A stretch of 64,000 nt of DNA from NCBI GenBank assembly GCA_030407005.1, contig JAUDYN010000001.1, forward strand, positions 496,001-560,000, given 5' to 3'. Positions 11,338 to 23,157 of this stretch are shown piece by piece; the stretch's first letter is position 1, and each line of letters opens with the position of its first letter. The position numbers and the translations under genes are program-made. The notes beneath the pieces were generated by a model that was not told where the DNA came from, searched no databases, and saw only the letters and a list, made by a program, of their open reading frames with translations. Source of the DNA: Desarmillaria ectypa. Taxonomy: Eukaryota; Basidiomycota; Agaricomycetes; Agaricales; Physalacriaceae.

Positions 11338-13576
11338 CTAAGCGGATAACCTTCCTTTTATCAAATCCGCTGCCCTCTCCGCAAACGCATACAGTGGCGC
11401 TTGCGTATGGCCCGCAGGTACAAAGGGCTACAAATCTCAAATCAGTAAATCAAGATTCATCACAAAAGCAAACAAAAAACCTCACCAGAACAGACGCATC
11501 CATGATCATCACCCCCACGGCATGCTTGAGCTTCAAATCCGGGTCGACAACTCCCCAAGACGCATTGCGTGGTGACATACTTGCGGTACCAACCGGATGG
11601 TTCGTCGTCACAGCCTCATTCCGAATGGTCCCTTCCAGATCCGTGATGTTCGTCGACAGCGCAAGGACATAATCCCCCCATACAGGTGCCGTGACGAACT
11701 TCAAGCCCTTCTGGACGGCATACTGCATGACCGTCATATCCTGGGGATGCGATAAGAAGTTAGGGTTGATAAGCGGAGGTGCGAGGTGGTTGGTGCTGTT
11801 GATGGTAACGCTTCCGCCTTCACGAATGGGAATTAGCGAGGGGTAGAGGAAAGGAAAATATTACGCACGGGAAAGCGGACAAACCAAAACGGCAGACATC
11901 GTCATATAGTTCCCAGTCGCTGGGATGGTACCGGCGGGTATACCACCCTGCATACATTCATTCAGCATACACACCCACTATGCAAGCATCCCAGACCCAC
12001 CGAGAAGATCAACTCAAAACTCCCCGTCCTCCCACCTGCACAAGGCTCTTTCTCCAGCACGCCCTCCTCCACACGGAAGAACCCGAGGTGGTTCGAAAAC
12101 GTATTAGCTACAAACCCTGTTCGATTCGCTTTCCATTCTTCTAGAGCCTTGGCTTGGAATGACTCGTTCCTCCAGTACACGTTCTCTATCGTGTTCGTGT
12201 CGTTGACCGTCCAAGCAAGGTTCAACATAGGGTGATCTGTCAGGTTCTTCCCGACATCAGGAAGGTGCACCGTAGCGGAGATGCCCAGCGCAGAGAGCTC
12301 GTCCGCGTCGCCGACACCCGAGTTAAGCAGGATGTGAGGTGTGCCGATGGCTCCAGCTGAGAGGATGATCTCTTTGAGGTTGGGAGAAGAAATCAACTGG
12401 ATCGTCTCTGGAATCCTCGTTAGCAATACAATTCACTTTTCAAAGACGTAGTGAGCCTGACCTCCGCCATCCTGCGTGAACTCGACAGCATCAAAGCGCG
12501 GATAACTGCCCGAGTCCGAGGCGTTCAGTACGAGTATCCGGGTCACGTACGCATGCACGAGCACGTGCAGATTCTCCCTGTCGATATATTCAGGACAAAG
12601 ATACGCTGTCTCTGAAGTACTCCTCGTCCCGTTCCCAATACTCTTCTGATGCCAGCCTTTCATGATCACGATGTCAGTCCAAGCCAAACACTCCAACTTG
12701 CCACTCACCAATACCTAAATGATACCCAGAATTGATATCCTCGTTATACGGAAATTCATCCGGGAGCTCCCCAGTAGCTTGGATGACCCGTTCATCGATA
12801 GTACGTGGGTATCCGGGGAGCGACACAGAATTCATTCCGTCAAAGTTATGTACTGAAGGAGTGAACTCGCCCGTGGTATTGTGATGGTCCGCAGGGGCGA
12901 CGAAGCGTTCAGTCTATAAACACAGAAATCAGTAAACCCCGAGACAAGTCCTGTTGTGCACTCGACCTTTAGAATATATGGATGCATCAGATTCCATCCC
13001 CACCCCTGGTCCCCAGTGACACTCGCATATCGATCGTAGTCTTCTGACGAACCACGCGTATATGTCATATAATCTAAGAACATGCATGAGCACCCACCGA
13101 CAATAAAGCAAGCAAACTGAACTCACGAACGGCGCTACTCCCGCCCAATCCAAACCCCCTCCCATAGGCAATAGACCGTCCATTGCAGCCAGACTGGGAG
13201 GTGGTGGTGAAATTCCAGTCTAACATTGTGTTGGGCGTCGCCGACGTACAGAAGAACGGCACCTGCGAGGCCAGGACATCGGCGGTTCTATGGACTACAT
13301 GAGCTTCAAAAATAAGGGAGGGAAGAGGAAAGCGCACGATTGTCCCGCTTCGAGGACAAGCACCGACGTGTTCTTTTGTTCCGTTAAACGGTTGGCGAGG
13401 ACGTTTCCTACGGTTCCGCCTACAAGTAAGACCGTGAGCAACATATAACAGACACTCGAGGGCAAGTACGCACCTCCCACAATGATATAGTCAAAGTCCT
13501 TTGTCGGGATATCTGCGAATCTTTCGTATATCGCTGCTGAGCATAGAGGTGCTAGGAAGAGAAGATGGAAAAACAT
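11338..13576 (-). CDS. Secreted GMC oxidoreductase, aryl-alcohol-oxidase-like, 10 exons, about 586 residues
   Basis: Flavin-dependent alcohol oxidase type, likely exported and supplying H2O2. Exons in transcript order: 13474-13576, 13338-13419, 13127-13287, 12967-13073, 12709-12913, 12462-12656, 12001-12407, 11869-11947, 11486-11817 and 11338-11427. They total 1,761 bp and every junction keeps phase. The ATG at 13576 gives a signal peptide (MFFHLLFLAPLCSAA). The FAD-binding turn is IIVGGGTVGN, GMC signature 1 lies around GRGFGLGGSSAV (about 104-115) and signature 2 is SAGAIGTPHILLNSG (about 300). The two catalytic histidines are in NHPVGTASM (about 520) and GHTQAPLY (about 564), 44 residues apart as in aryl-alcohol oxidase. 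Several N-glycosylation sequons (such as NFTT, NTT) fit a secreted protein. One intron uses a GTCAGG donor. It appears intact. A glucose or pyranose oxidase is less likely because of the aryl-alcohol-oxidase-like C-terminus. Confidence 0.92.
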
Positions 13577-14811
13577 GATATGTGGGGAGAAACACCAGCT
13601 GCATGCATGCATTTAGATAATAAAATATCTGAATTGGGGGCAAAGGGATACTATAATAGGGCGGTGGTGATGAGAGCAAGCGCTAGGCACTAAATTCGGG
13701 CTTGTCGCTAAGGCTTACGATATCTTGGCATAGGCGGATCTCGTGTGGATACTGTGTCAGAGTGGAAGGGGACAACGACATGAAACAGTGAGGCAGTGAT
13801 GGAGGAGATCCATTTTTGTGTGGACTGGGCGTCCCGTCTCATCGATGAACCAATAAATGCGGTCTTCATCTGCATGCAGGCCACCTAGTACATGCGGACG
13901 AGTGACACCGCAGTCCAAGGCACCTCTGGGATACGAATATCCTCTCGTATGGGTTATCGTGCCGATGGTCATATGCGATATCAGAAAATAGAATGGTGGG
14001 TCGCTACATACACACTGACGACTCAAACAGAAGCCGGGAAAACAGACACGGATATCGAAACCGAGAGAGGCCTTGGCACCAAAAAGACACTAGAAATAAA
14101 TTCGCCTGATATGACCGAGAAGCGGCGCGCTGCTTTAACAGGACATGCTCGTGAGGCCGAGTGTAGGGCTGCGGACCCTGAGGGAACAAGCCAGTGGCAT
14201 ATAAAATCTGTGTTTCTTATGCAAATTCAGCACTGATCTTGGGTCTGAATGAAGAGCAGAGCCTGGTCAGTTACGCACACTGCTACGAAGGCTGCCCGAC
14301 ACTGGCAGCAGCACAGGGCTGCAAAAGTCGACTGGACCCTGCCGTCGACGCAAAAGGGATATCGCTGACTGAGCGAAAGACTGAATTTTGCCCAAGAAGG
14401 AACGTAGAGCGATCTGAGGCATCCACTCCACTCTTCCGACTCGTTGCAGAGAAATGAAATTCGGTAGCGAGTAAGAAAAAACCATTGTAGAATCCAGAAT
14501 TGAGCGATGCAGCGACATCATCCGTTATGACATATCCGGATGATTTGAAGACCTCCTTGTGTAATACTCGAGCTGGCTTCGGCCTTACGGTCATGGTGAG
14601 TGTGTTGATTTTTGAGCCTCAGCCTTCCCCAACTCCGACTCCCAACTGGCACACTCCTCATGCCTGGCGCACCGACGAATAGGACGAAGGGCTGGTAACT
14701 GCGTTCCCTCCTCCCATTGCGGGCTGCGGTAGATTAGGTTCGAGGATACAGAGATCTTGGTGGAATATGATAGTGCATGATGGAGGCCTATGCTGCGTAT
14801 AAGAATGTAGG
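13577..14811. other. Intergenic upstream of the GMC oxidase
   Basis: No gene recognised. A block at 14170-14235 recurs inverted at 26035-26100 (shared words CATATAAAATCTGTG and TTTCTTAT), so part of this stretch belongs to a dispersed repeat. Confidence 0.5.
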
Positions 14812-15600
14812 TGTCCATGTATACTGGTGGTAGATCCTCAGTACAGCAGGGAGGTGAACGACGAGGTACGTACAGTCAGGGTTTCATAGTTATTGCCCCC
14901 AGCGTTCGACCTTGTTTTCTAACCAGTGTTTGAGGTACCTTTACCGCTTCTTTTTAACAACCCTCGCCCGATTTTTAAGTCTCTTCTTTGGATTCGTCAG
15001 CCCTACCTCTTCCAAATCGACCAACACTCCACGAACGTCATCCAAGTCCACCTCCGACCACGCCGGGCAGTCCTCCTTCTCGTAAACCTCCAGACGACGG
15101 TAGGCCTGGACTGCGTGCGACACGGATATGTTGAGAGCGAAAGGGTCGGTGAATGAGCTGCATTCATCGCTCAGGTACAGGTGACTTTAGAGATGGCGGG
15201 GATGTGCACGGTCCATACATGTGCGAGTTTTCGCATGCTACAGGGAAGACGCTTGTCGAGAGACGTTGAGAAGGAAATCGACGAGAGGGGCAGGCGACGG
15301 TCAATGACTGTCTTGAGGCGATCCGTAAGATTGATGAAACGAGGTGCGCTGTCCTAGTATCGAGGGTCTTTGTTTTCGGTGACTAGGAGTAGGTTAAGTC
15401 TCCATATTGGTGGTACGGAACGAAGGACCAATATCGTGGGAATAATACCGGCCTTGTCTCTCGCCTCCACCGTGTCGTACTCGTCTTGCCAGTATCGTGT
15501 CGTAATAATGCTGGATCAACTGAGTATCCATGAAACTACGATTTACTAGGCCAAGACACGCAGGATTCACGTCACCAGTTGAGGAGGGTATCCCATTTTG
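14812..15600 (-). pseudogene. Decayed fungal kinase-like gene, copy 1
   Basis: On the minus strand the conserved blocks of this family appear in order: VNPACLGLVNRSF, a DTQLIQHYYDTILAR block, SHDIGPS, and a C-terminal block VDLDDVRGVLVDLEEVGL followed by NPKKRL. Between them the frame is broken. The family resembles fungal kinase-like proteins, because other copies retain a D-C-x-P-R-N-V-I-L catalytic-loop-like segment and the LVDLE segment sits where a DFG-like motif would follow. The terminal ACCACCAGTATAC word is shared with copy 2. The kinase assignment is an inference. Confidence 0.5.
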
Positions 15601-15703
15601 ACTGACTTTGGGTGTACTATTGGGAAATAACGCGTCATGGGTGAGTGTGTCGCGTGGCGATTGATAGGAAGACAGGATGTTTACTACAAGAGAATATAGC
15701 GTC

Positions 15704-15788
15704 TCGGATATGGTGTAACGGCTAACATTGCCGCCTCTCATTGTAAAACGACTACGCGGCAGCTCGGGGTTCGATTCCCTGTATCCGA
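15704..15788 (+). tRNA. tRNA-Glu (anticodon CTC) with a 14-nt intron
   Basis: The acceptor arms TCGGATA and TATCCGA pair over all 7 bp. The A box TGGTGTAACGG and B box GGTTCGATTCC match consensus. The anticodon stem GCCGC/GCGGC closes the loop CTCTCA plus C, which is interrupted after position 37 by an intron of about 14 nt, the canonical tRNA intron site. The T stem is CGGGG/CCCTG with one wobble pair. Runs of T follow from about 15797 and would serve as a Pol III terminator. Decayed relatives occur at 24563 (+) and 36669 (-). Confidence 0.88.
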
Positions 15789-15799
15789 ATTAATCTAAT

Positions 15800-16690
15800 T
15801 TTTCTTTTTCTTGTTTTAGGAATATTTTTTTTTAGAACTGGAAAGATCCCGAGTAGCGCACGAAGCCTCCAGGGGTGTGAGTATGACTGTACTCTGTAAA
15901 TAAAAAATGCATGCAATTATTGTCAATTATTATTATTCTTAACTGGCAGTCACATGATAAGTTAGCTATCTGGACAAATTTTCCTCCAGCAAGGGAGGTA
16001 ACTTACCAGCCATTAACCTAGGTTTTATCCCCTACCATATTGCCATGACTTGCAGCAAACATGGAGTCCATTCTCGATCAAGACACTTCTCACTTCCAAA
16101 AGCTGGAGCTTGCTAGAATCCTTAATATATAGTAGTGCAGAGATTTATGTACTGTTCCTCTGAGTTGCTTTCCCTGTTTGTTGAGTTAAGTTCATTTGAT
16201 ATTCAATATACAGGATTACATATCACTGAATCTAATACAGTCCCTCTAAATAATGACCCAAGTGATCTTCTCCAGTTCTTCTGGCCCAGTAAACTTGAAT
16301 TTGTCTATGCATGCTCAGTACAATTGTCGAACTCCCCTGCATCACCGACAGAGCATCAGCTAACATTTTCACTCTCCTCCAGACTCAATGGCATCCCCTA
16401 ATAGAGAAACACCGTAATCACTCTCTCATCTCAAACAATGTCCCCATCCCACAATGATCATGTTTGGGTTCTTCTGTGAATGCTGAAGATCAGTCTATAT
16501 TCACTCTATCATCACACATGCCTATAAAACAAGAGTGAGCTACTGAGAGAGTAACACACAATTAAGAGGAAAACAGTTGGCAACAATGTTTCTTACTATG
16601 AGTTTGATAGTGGGCAGTGATGGAAACGTCAGGACATCTACAAGTCTACAGGAATTGTGACAGATGAGTACACTGATATCTCCACTGTTA
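15800..16690. other. AT-rich, CpG-poor stretch without a recognised gene
   Basis: From about 15890 the sequence is strikingly poor in CpG, like the old transposons of the window, and has no sustained coding frame. It is probably decayed repeat DNA, but no element was identified. Confidence 0.45.
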
Positions 16691-16699
16691 ATGCAGCAA

Positions 16700-17010
16700 A
16701 ATAACAGGCAGTGAGCATCAGACTTGAGCTTGAACACTAGGATTTGAGTATGAGGATTGTTGTGTGGATGGATGAGGGAGGAAGATATGGACTGGATGCT
16801 AGAGCCTATGGACATGGAAAAGAGACCACTACAGTCATAAAGCACAGAATGATAAACAATATGACATGCTCACCCAGGACACTTGGCTTCCCAATGGTAC
16901 ATACAAAGTTAGCCAAAACAAGATCCTACTCAACTGGTGACACAAATCCTTCTTTATCATTCTAGAATACCACAGTTTCTGATATGCTCAGTGCATCCAG
17001 AACTGTTTTA
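16700..17010 (+). pseudogene. Decayed kinase-like gene, copy 2 (CpG-depleted fragment)
   Basis: The segment around 16770-16815 (GATGAGGGAGGAAGATATGG, then CTAGAGCCTATGGACATGG) and the one around 16930-16950 (CAACTGGTGACACAAATCC) match 25045-25105 and the reverse complement of 36100-36140. Where the others keep CG, this copy has TG or CA. Only the N-terminal part of the gene is recognisable. Confidence 0.4.
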
Positions 17011-19329
17011 ATATGATACTGGGGCTCTGCAGCCAGATGAGAGATAAGCTTGGAATTGTTCTCATGATAGCAGCCCAAAACCTCTACTGCATGATGGCTA
17101 GCTTGAATAACAATATCAGCACTGAAGATGGCAACTGTGAATAACAATATTTATTGCAACGACTGAAATACTAAATCATGGTCATGTTCCAGGAGGGGCT
17201 GCTCCACTCATAGTATATCAAGAGCTTTTTGATCTTCATACTTGGTGCTTCAAGCAACCAGGAATTCTGCACATAGGACAGCCATATGAGAGAAGATGGG
17301 CAATGTTTGAGAATGCTGATGGATAAATAACCATTCTAGCTAGCATATTTCTGGAGTGTTTGAGAATTTGAGAGTCAAGACAGAGTACTGAGCATGAAAT
17401 GAGATCCTATTGAACCCTTTCTTCATCGAGGCAGTATGAATTTCCCTGTACCACCATCACATTTGTTTGTGAGATGTAGACCATAGTATTTCTCCATAAA
17501 AATCACCTGAGAGATTCAGGGTGAGGGCAAGGAAATATGAGAATGACAGCCAGACAGAAAGAATCACATTATGAAGATTGGTGGCATGCATAGAAAATGC
17601 CACAGAACAATAGCCTGAGGCAGGCAGTGGACCTAGCATCTTGTGACAAGCCTATGGTGATTCGATCTCTCATCATTTGATGCCTGGATGTTGCACGAAG
17701 AGTGATTTGTGCTATTCTTCTATCTGTGTCATCTCCATTCAATTTATGTATTCTCATTACCACCGTATTCACCATGCCAGGATATAACATCAGGACAGAC
17801 CATAATGCTGCTGCTCTTCTATGTGATATGATTTCATCATCAAGGTTTCATCATGCAAGCACCCCCATCTTTCACACTCTGTATCCCTTCTACCATCTAC
17901 AAACTTTCATTTACCATCACGGGCTTTTCTCTTAAAACTCTCAACTTTCAGCCAAGTTCAGTTCTATGATGGTAGATTGGTGATATTGTGTGCTCCAAGC
18001 ACTACTGCTTAGAACAACTGGCCATTTTTACCTCACTGTTTCTGGATGTGTGGATTATCTATGATGAAGCACTGGATGGATGGGCCCACCTCAACAATGA
18101 GCTTTCCTCATCAAATTACTTGAAGATGAAGGTCGTGTGTATTGGTATAGGACACCAAGATCTGCTTGATGACCCAGTTCTTCATGCGGAGGTGGTCAGT
18201 ACTTTAACCAAGTGCATGCCAGGTCTAGTACAAAGGAGAGCTCTGAAACTGGTATGCGACCTAAAACCATCACTGCAGTAGCCAGAGGCAGGCGCTGCTT
18301 AATGGTATACAGAACGGGGACACCGAGTACTAGCTACGGAAGAAAGAAAAATTGTAGCTTTAGACATCTTCATCAATTGAGATTTGACCGGGTTTGCTAC
18401 CTAACTCTAAGCTCTGATGATGACAAAATGACGAATCGGTGGTACATTCGCCAAAGTGGGAAAACGAAGAGTGATTAGCGAGGAAGCAACAGAGAAAGTG
18501 CTGACAGATTTCGCCAGAATTGGGTAAGGATCATGCCACCGTGGAGGTCAGCAAATACAAGCGTCTTGCACTCCAATTTTCATCGAAGAAAGGGTCCAAT
18601 GAGTCTGTTCGACTGAGGTAGATTGCTCCGTCAACCGTTCAAAGGGTTCTGATAGTCACGGTTATTTGCAAGTTGAAGTTCATCATCTTACGAAAGCTCA
18701 CGTTCTGAGGGAATCCAAATTGAGCGCGTCACGGTCGCCTTATCGCCCAGGAATAGTGCTTCATTTTGACTCTTTTTTGCTTGTCCCCTGCATTTGAAGT
18801 GTAGGAAAAGAATGGTGCTATTACTTGATAGGAGCCTCGAAGCCCCGGTACACCTGCCGTTGTCGTGAACTCGCTCTTTGTCACTACGATGATACCTGTG
18901 CGTGGCATTCTGGGTCGATTTCCAACATCTCGCTCATTACTCTTAGGTTCCAATTCAATGAATGCCGCTGAAGTAAAATTCTGGTTCGAAGCGAAGGCGG
19001 TCAAATTACGTTGTTTGATGCCCTACGGACAACCCTCCATTTTGTTCAGGGCTAATGCTGTATTACAAATTGCCCAGTCCTCCATACAGTTCCTCTAGAT
19101 AGCGACGTAATCAGCATCTAGTTGCACCCTTTCTTCATACATGACGACAGCTGTTGCCGAATGAAATCGAGGACTACCGCATACGACGAAGGGGACGCGA
19201 AGAAGACGCGCCACTACAATCAGACAACTCAGAATGAAAGAAAAAAAAAACGGCATACACCTGCGTCGATTGCCACAATCTTCAGTGACGCGAATCCTGG
19301 TCTCATGGCATCGAGATCAAGAAATCCTG
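17011..19329. other. Intergenic, no gene recognised
   Basis: CpG-poor to about 18180, then ordinary composition. Open frames are short and lack motifs. I see no convincing splice structure. Confidence 0.45.
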
Positions 19330-20010
19330 CGTAATAGCGATGTCTTGACGCGATACTGGTATTCTCCAGTAAGATGAGGGTGACGTCGTCGTACTGAAAG
19401 GGGCCCGATGAGAGACAAGGCCGGAATTATTCTCACGATACCGGTCCACCGTTCGATACCACCGCTACCACGGTGACTGCAATGAACCATGGTTCGCTCG
19501 ACCATTATGTCACACGAAGTCGATGCTTATCGTCACCTTCAAGGTACCAACGTGTCTCACTTCCATGGTCATTTCTTGATACCCATACCCAAGGAAACAG
19601 AAGCCAAGGATGTCTAAAATGTACACAAACTAGCCTTCATCGACATGGCACTAGAATCAAATTTGGACGCTTTCGCACGCGGAGTGTATCCCATGGACTT
19701 TCGGCCCAGGAATGTCATTTTGTGAAGGCCTTGACGCAGCGCGCCGGACTGTCCGGTGCATTTGGAGATAGACTTGGACGACGTTCATGGATTACTGGTC
19801 GATTTGGAAAAAGTCGGGCTGGTGAATCCGAAGAAGAGCCTTAAAATTGGGCATATCGGGCGAGGGTTGCTGACAAGCAGCGGTAAAAATATCTCGAACA
19901 CTGGTTGGAGAACGAGGTCCTATGCTGGGGGCAATAGCTATGGATAAACTGTGAGTACCTCATCGACCGCTTCACTACGGTATTGAACATCTACCACCAG
20001 TATACATTAT
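19330..20010 (+). pseudogene. Decayed kinase-like gene, copy 3
   Basis: Conserved blocks on the plus strand are an N-terminal remnant near 19340, SHEVDAYRHLQGT with a following HFHGHF (from about 19509), a degenerate catalytic-loop region around 19680-19720, and the C-terminal block HLEIDLDDVHGLLVDLEK continuing VGLVNPKK (19757-19860). The best surviving frame is the last 190 bp. It ends at the ACCACCAGTATAC word at about 19996. A second imperfect copy of the last 100 bp follows at 20170-20290. Confidence 0.5.
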
Positions 20011-20484
20011 CTACCTGCCTACGCACACCATGACGACCTCCTCCTTTGTGTCCTCAAGCCCAAGCTTTGATGTATGATGGACAACTGGAGCGGACGCCTA
20101 GGAAGTAAGACTTTGTCGTATTCACTCCTACACGAGCATAGTCAGCGTGTTAGGACTGTATAGCAGAATTGAAGCCTGACTGTAAGTACCTTGTCGTCCA
20201 CCTCTGCGCTGTACTGAGTATTCACCACCAGTATACATTAACAACTATCCTACGCGTAACTTTGTCTCCCAGGCCCACAGCTTCGGCGTTACGACCTATT
20301 ATAATTCCGGCAGATACATAAGCACCGCAATAATTCTCTCCCCTCGGCCCTTCGAAGAGGCTGCCGAAGAACATTCGACCCAGGCACCGCTCAGTGGACT
20401 CTGGGAAATATCTTAATGTAGGAGGATCTGGGATGTTTTAGTGTAGCGGTGGAGATACATATCTGAACTTGCATGATATGAGCA

Positions 20485-20546
20485 AGAGAAATGGCGTAGC
20501 AGCTGATATTTCTGTCTTAGGGTGGGGTTCGATTCCCCAGATCTGC
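20485..20546 (+). tRNA. tRNA-like remnant (62 nt, no pairing acceptor)
   Basis: A-box-like TGGCGTAGCAG, then a perfect T arm (TGGGG / TTCGATT / CCCCA) and B box. Only 31 nt separate the acceptor position from the T stem instead of about 40, so the anticodon arm is cut down, and the acceptor arms do not pair. Not a working tRNA. Confidence 0.35.
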
Positions 20547-20926
20547 ATAATAACTGCCCAGAACCGATTATTTTACTTGCCATCGTGTATGATGTGTTCT
20601 TCTTGCCTGGAAGAGTCCGCGCAGCTATTTTTCAATCAGCGATTTCGTCAATCACATCATTCAAGTATAACTTCCTACCCGAAGTTTCTCTCTTCTTGAA
20701 GGCTACAACTTGCATCACGAGACTCGGAATCTTTGTCCTCGTCGTCGAAAGGGGGGTTAACAAGACACGTTAACCGTCGCGGTACGAGTAACACAGGCGC
20801 AAACCCTCGCAGTGGGGGCCCATCGTTTATTCTGTACGGTGTATATGGAAAAGTAGGACGAGACTGCTTGACATAGAGTGGGTCGCTAGGATTGTCGCCT
20901 AAACAACCGAGCTTACGCACAGAGAC
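20547..20926. other. Intergenic, no gene recognised
   Basis: Ordinary composition. No supported coding frame or repeat. Confidence 0.4.
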
Positions 20927-20989
20927 CCAGTTATGGCATAGTGGATAGTAACATTGTTTCTATGCGGGGTTCAACTCCTCTCATCTGGA
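20927..20989 (+). tRNA. tRNA-like remnant (62-63 nt)
   Basis: Acceptor CCAGTTA against CATCTGG pairs at 5 of 7 positions. The A box is TGGCATAGTGG and the B box GGTTCAACTCC. As at 20485, 31 nt lie between acceptor and T stem. Followed by a T-rich stretch. Confidence 0.35.
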
Positions 20990-21627
20990 TTACGTGATGT
21001 CCTTTGTTGATAATTCATTTTTCTACTACAGGAGCTAAATATCATCTCCTCGAGTTGGCGTGAGTATCTGATTAATAAGGGAGACTAACAGTAGTATTAA
21101 GGATATTTTATGTGCAACTCCAAGGATAAAAGGTACAAGTGTAGCGTCCTATGTAGTAAGCGCATGGTCATCGTGGTCATTGGGCTATAAAGGACTGACA
21201 GCGTACTCGACGTTGAAATTTGAAATTACATCAGCTCCTTGCGGAGTCATACCAGTAGAACGCGATGGCTAACTACTTTCTGCTCACTCGATTGGGAAGC
21301 CAAGAGGGGGAGAGACATACCATAGCTCCTATAGTTCTTCCTCTACAATATCACAATGACAGTGTTACTCTTATCCTCATGCACGCACCTTTCAACTGGC
21401 CGAAATATTCAATGAAATACTGCTAACCTAGGGCCATCATTGTCTCATGATCCATCCTTGGTTGATTTCTGAGCTTAGAAAAAGAAAACTTCTGTAAAGA
21501 CGCGACATCATTTAATATTGGAAAGACAGGAAGCGAAGAAGCATCTATGTATATAAAATCGGGTGAGACTGGTCCAAACGTGTTTTGAGTACTCAAGAAA
21601 TAGGCATAGAAACTTGAGAAAAGATGA
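20990..21627. other. Intergenic, no gene recognised
   Basis: No supported coding frame. It ends at the solo Copia LTR. Confidence 0.4.
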
Positions 21628-21834
21628 TGTTGGGATTTTTCTGGAAAGTTCTAGAAGGAGCAATCTGGCATCTTGCCGAGAGTCGATGAGTAAGCATGAG
21701 AGGAGTAGTACATTCTAGATTCCAGTGCGAAGTAGTATAAATATGAGCTCTGTAGGAGCTATAGAATAACAAGTTGTTTACATCTGGCTTTAACAGCCTG
21801 GAGTCTACCCTGCGCAATACCTAGGATTCCATCA
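21628..21834 (+). repeat. Solo Copia-type LTR (207 bp) with GATGA target duplications
   Basis: Runs from TGTTGGGATTTTT to GGATTCCATCA and is flanked by GATGA on both sides (21623-21627 and 21835-21839). It has exactly the same length as the 3' LTR of the gag-only Copia element at 62576-62782 and aligns along its whole length. TATAAATATGAGC provides a TATA-like box. Confidence 0.88.
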
Positions 21835-21839
21835 GATGA

Positions 21840-22368
21840 ATGTCGCTACGCAAACATTGACTGAAGACGCATCTGATATGATCGGATTGGAATCGGGAGC
21901 GTGAGAACAATTCGAGATCAAACTAGCCGGCAAGTCGGCAAACCTATTCCGAACGCTGACTCGCGTTATAGTACCGAGCGGCTGACAACTTTACTTGGCA
22001 TATTTCTTTTGTCTGTGAATATCGGGGCGACCCACGACTGAAGAGGTTTGCTGGTTTCCGTTCGGAAAGTTCGACCACCTTCGACGATTCATTTTCCACT
22101 TGTCGACCTTGGCAAAGCTGAAATGTCTGTTGGTACGAGCATCGAATCTCTCCCTTCTTCTGGTTGCCTGTCAAGTTTTCCTGTTTCCTCTGAGACTGAC
22201 GTTGCCGTCTATCCCGTATTTGGTGACAGCCTCTTGACGAAATTTACTCTTGGCTGCAAAATATTCACCATTTCGTGTTCAGTGCTGTTTCAATATGACG
22301 TTGTTGAAGCAAACCTGTTGGTCGAGACAGCGACTTATCCTCAGGGGGATTTCTAGTAAACGAAAGGG
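21840..22368 (+). promoter_or_regulatory. Promoter region of secreted-protein gene copy 1
   Basis: Diverged but recognisable similarity to the regions upstream of the other two gene copies, for example GTGCTGTTTCAATATGACG here against GTGCTGTTTCAAAATGACG near 28200. This shows that the promoters share ancestry although they differ far more than the genes they precede. Confidence 0.45.
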
Positions 22369-22375
22369 TATAAAA
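22369..22375 (+). promoter_or_regulatory. TATA box of secreted-protein gene copy 1
   Basis: TATAAAA 74 bp before the ATG. The equivalents are at 28288-28294 (copy 3) and 27258-27264 (copy 2, minus). Confidence 0.6.
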
Positions 22376-22448
22376 GGGCTACGAAATCGCCAACATTCTC
22401 CAGACAGACTTACCATTCTCGTCTATCTACTTCAGCTCATTCATTACA

Positions 22449-23157
22449 ATGCGTTTCTCAGTCGCCACTCTCGTCCCCCTCGCCGCTCTCGCGGTCCCAG
22501 CCCTCTCCGCTTCCGTTCAAGCTAGGGACGGCTCATATGGCGGCGTCGATTACAAGGGCAAGGACGGCCACAATGACGGAGGCAGCAAGGACTACGATTA
22601 CGGCAACAAGGACTACGACAACAAGGACCACGGGCGCAAGGATTGCACCTGGGAGCCTGTATTTGAGCACAAGAATGACTTCAAGGGATGGAACAAGGGC
22701 AAATACACTCCCTATGACCACAAGGATGTCAAGAAGGAGAGCTACGAGATTGGTATGCACATCTCTTCAACCGCGTTCATGGTGGGTTTTCACTAATGTT
22801 TACACTTCAGACTGCAAGGACCTATGTGAGAAGGACGACAAGTGCAACTCATGCCAGGGTACGTCTGATAACTACTTTTTTGTTTTGCGTGTGTTTGATA
22901 TCTCTTTCCTAGCTTACTCGAAAGAGGAGACTGAGGAGAAGTTCATTTGTGAACTCTTTGAGGAGATTATCGACATCTTGACTTGGGAGGATGATTGTGA
23001 TGATGATAAGGATGGCAAGGATGGAAAATACGGGCCAGGCCCCAAGAAGGATGACAAGGATGGAAAGGATGACAAGGACTACAAGGACGGCAAGGACGGC
23101 AAGGACGGCAACAAGTACTACGACACTTCTTTCTGGAACGCCCACTACACCTACTAA
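22449..23157 (+). CDS. Small secreted KDG-rich, cysteine-containing protein, copy 1 (198 residues)
   Basis: Three exons (22449-22752, 22811-22858, 22913-23157) with two phase-1 introns give 198 residues. The signal peptide is MRFSVATLVPLAALAVPALS. The mature part begins with a D/K/Y/G-rich segment and has a middle cysteine block (C-x3-C-x5-C-x2-C, then FICELF). It ends in a low-complexity tail of KDG and DKDGK repeats encoded by a 9-bp unit, closing with FWNAHYTY. The cysteine block followed by CELF recalls PAN/apple-like modules of fungal secreted proteins, which is only an inference. The charged repeat tail could bind polysaccharide or metal ions; no evidence decides. A TATA box at 22369 and a long shared 3' region suggest a normal transcribed gene. 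Two further nearly identical copies lie within 6 kb. Confidence 0.8.

Noticed and set aside
7156..13576. A biosynthetic gene cluster
   Set aside because: Only two candidate tailoring enzymes are present; no terpene synthase, PKS, NRPS or transporter is seen.
15394..15741. 115-residue minus-strand ORF overlapping the tRNA-Glu gene
   Set aside because: Its 5' end runs into the tRNA; the remainder is a fragment of the decayed kinase-like family.
22537..23157. 206-residue continuous ORF on the plus strand at copy 1 (and its equivalents in copies 2 and 3)
   Set aside because: It reads through both introns and uses the wrong frame in exon 1; only its last part coincides with the true exon 3.
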